From positions 1-5,263 of the forward strand of contig CAJPSJ010000141.1 of assembly GCA_905373295.1 (NCBI GenBank): 5,263 nucleotides of DNA. Direction: 5' to 3'. The translations under genes were made by a program, and so were the position numbers. This DNA comes from an uncultured Campylobacter sp. Lineage in GTDB: Bacteria > Campylobacterota > Campylobacteria > Campylobacterales > Campylobacteraceae. Each line of letters opens with the position of its first letter. The first letter of the stretch is position 1. Shown here one piece after another: positions 4,791 through 5,263 of this stretch. The notes beneath the pieces are model-generated. The model ran no database searches and was not told the DNA's origin. It was given only the letters and a program-made list of their open reading frames with translations.

Positions 4791-5263
4791 ATGCTAGGTC
4801 GCATTGAAGGCTTTACGGGCAGATCCATAGACGGCAAAAAGAGCCGCATTATGGCTTTGCAAGACGTGGCGCAAAGCATCAGCGGGCTGATTTTGGCCTG
4901 TTTTATGCTGTGTCATATGATATTTACCGGCACAATTTTGATCGGTAAGGGCGCGTTTGAGGGCGTCGTACATTTCGCCGAACCGGGCGGAATTTATTTC
5001 GTCACAAACATCGTCGCTTTTATAATTTTCGTGATTTTCGTAGTTCACGCGTTTTTGGCGATGAGAAAATTTCCAGCTAACTACGCCGCTTACAGAGCGT
5101 TTAAAGCGCACAAAATGCGAATGAAGCATTGCGACACGACGCTTTGGTGGTTTCAGTTTTGGACGGGATTTTTCCTATTTTTCTTTGCGGCGGCTCATAT
5201 TTTAATGATCGTATTTGGTCCGAAAATTACTGCAGATCTTGCTATCGCTCGCTTCGGACAGCT
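4791..5263 (+). CDS. frdC: Fumarate reductase cytochrome b subunit, 5' part (runs off window)
   Basis: Membrane anchor of menaquinol:fumarate reductase, carrying electrons from menaquinol through two b hemes to FrdB and FrdA in anaerobic respiration. The frame is open from ATG 4791 to the right edge: 157 residues are visible of about 250 usual. It aligns with Wolinella and Campylobacter FrdC: the N-terminal GRSIDGKKSRI, then TM1 with CH42M, TM2 with VVHAFLAMRKFPANY (84-98, His86), the loop HCDTTLWWFQFWTGF (113-127), and TM3 with AAAHIL (133-138, His136). His42, His86 and His136 correspond to three of the four heme ligands (Wolinella His44, 93 and 143); the fourth should lie beyond the edge. 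The loop between the first two histidines is about five residues shorter than in Wolinella; Glu57 or Glu64 may replace its quinol-site Glu66. It has its own AT-rich promoter region after lgt. frdA and frdB should follow. Confidence 0.93.
   Translation, partial: MLGRIEGFTGRSIDGKKSRIMALQDVAQSISGLILACFMLCHMIFTGTILIGKGAFEGVVHFAEPGGIYFVTNIVAFIIFVIFVVHAFLAMRKFPANYAAYRAFKAHKMRMKHCDTTLWWFQFWTGFFLFFFAAAHILMIVFGPKITADLAIARFGQ

Overview
The window looks like the chromosome of a Campylobacter with a fairly high G+C content for the genus (about 42% in the first gene, locally over 65% in ribB). The genus call rests on three things. FrdC closely resembles the di-heme fumarate reductase subunit of Wolinella and Campylobacter. 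The order lgt then frdC is, from memory, the same as in C. jejuni. The start sites and the abundant AAATTT-type words also fit. An oral, anaerobic species such as C. gracilis, C. showae or C. rectus would fit, but the species call is an inference. All genes recognised are on the + strand.

Layout. Bases 1-497 hold the 3' end of a WG-repeat protein. After a 16-base gap comes a block of three closely spaced genes: a RibB protein with a degenerate RibA-like tail (514-1515), a Y-family DNA polymerase that starts at a TTG overlapping the ribB stop codon (1512-2669), and a small protein resembling TorD-family chaperones (2689-3228). These are probably co-transcribed, but their functions (riboflavin synthesis, translesion synthesis, possible metalloenzyme maturation) are not obviously linked. 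No FMN riboswitch is visible and there is no room for one directly before ribB.

Bases 3229-3877 hold no gene I can support. This stretch is odd for a Campylobacter spacer: it is GC-rich, very poor in A on the + strand, and full of short repeated words. It is followed by lgt (3878-4696, lipoprotein diacylglyceryl transferase).

An AT-rich spacer (4697-4790) then carries two candidate -10 boxes and a perfect TTTACA-N4-TGTAAA inverted repeat, in front of frdC. frdC runs off the right edge with three of its four expected heme histidines in view; frdA and frdB would be expected to follow. Its product is the membrane anchor of menaquinol:fumarate reductase, used in anaerobic respiration.

I found no clear evidence of a new biological system. 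The items most worth a second look are the composition and repeats of the 3229-3877 spacer, the palindrome placed like an activator site before frdC, the strong excess of the palindromic word AAATTT, and the RibB fusion whose RibA half has lost its catalytic residues.
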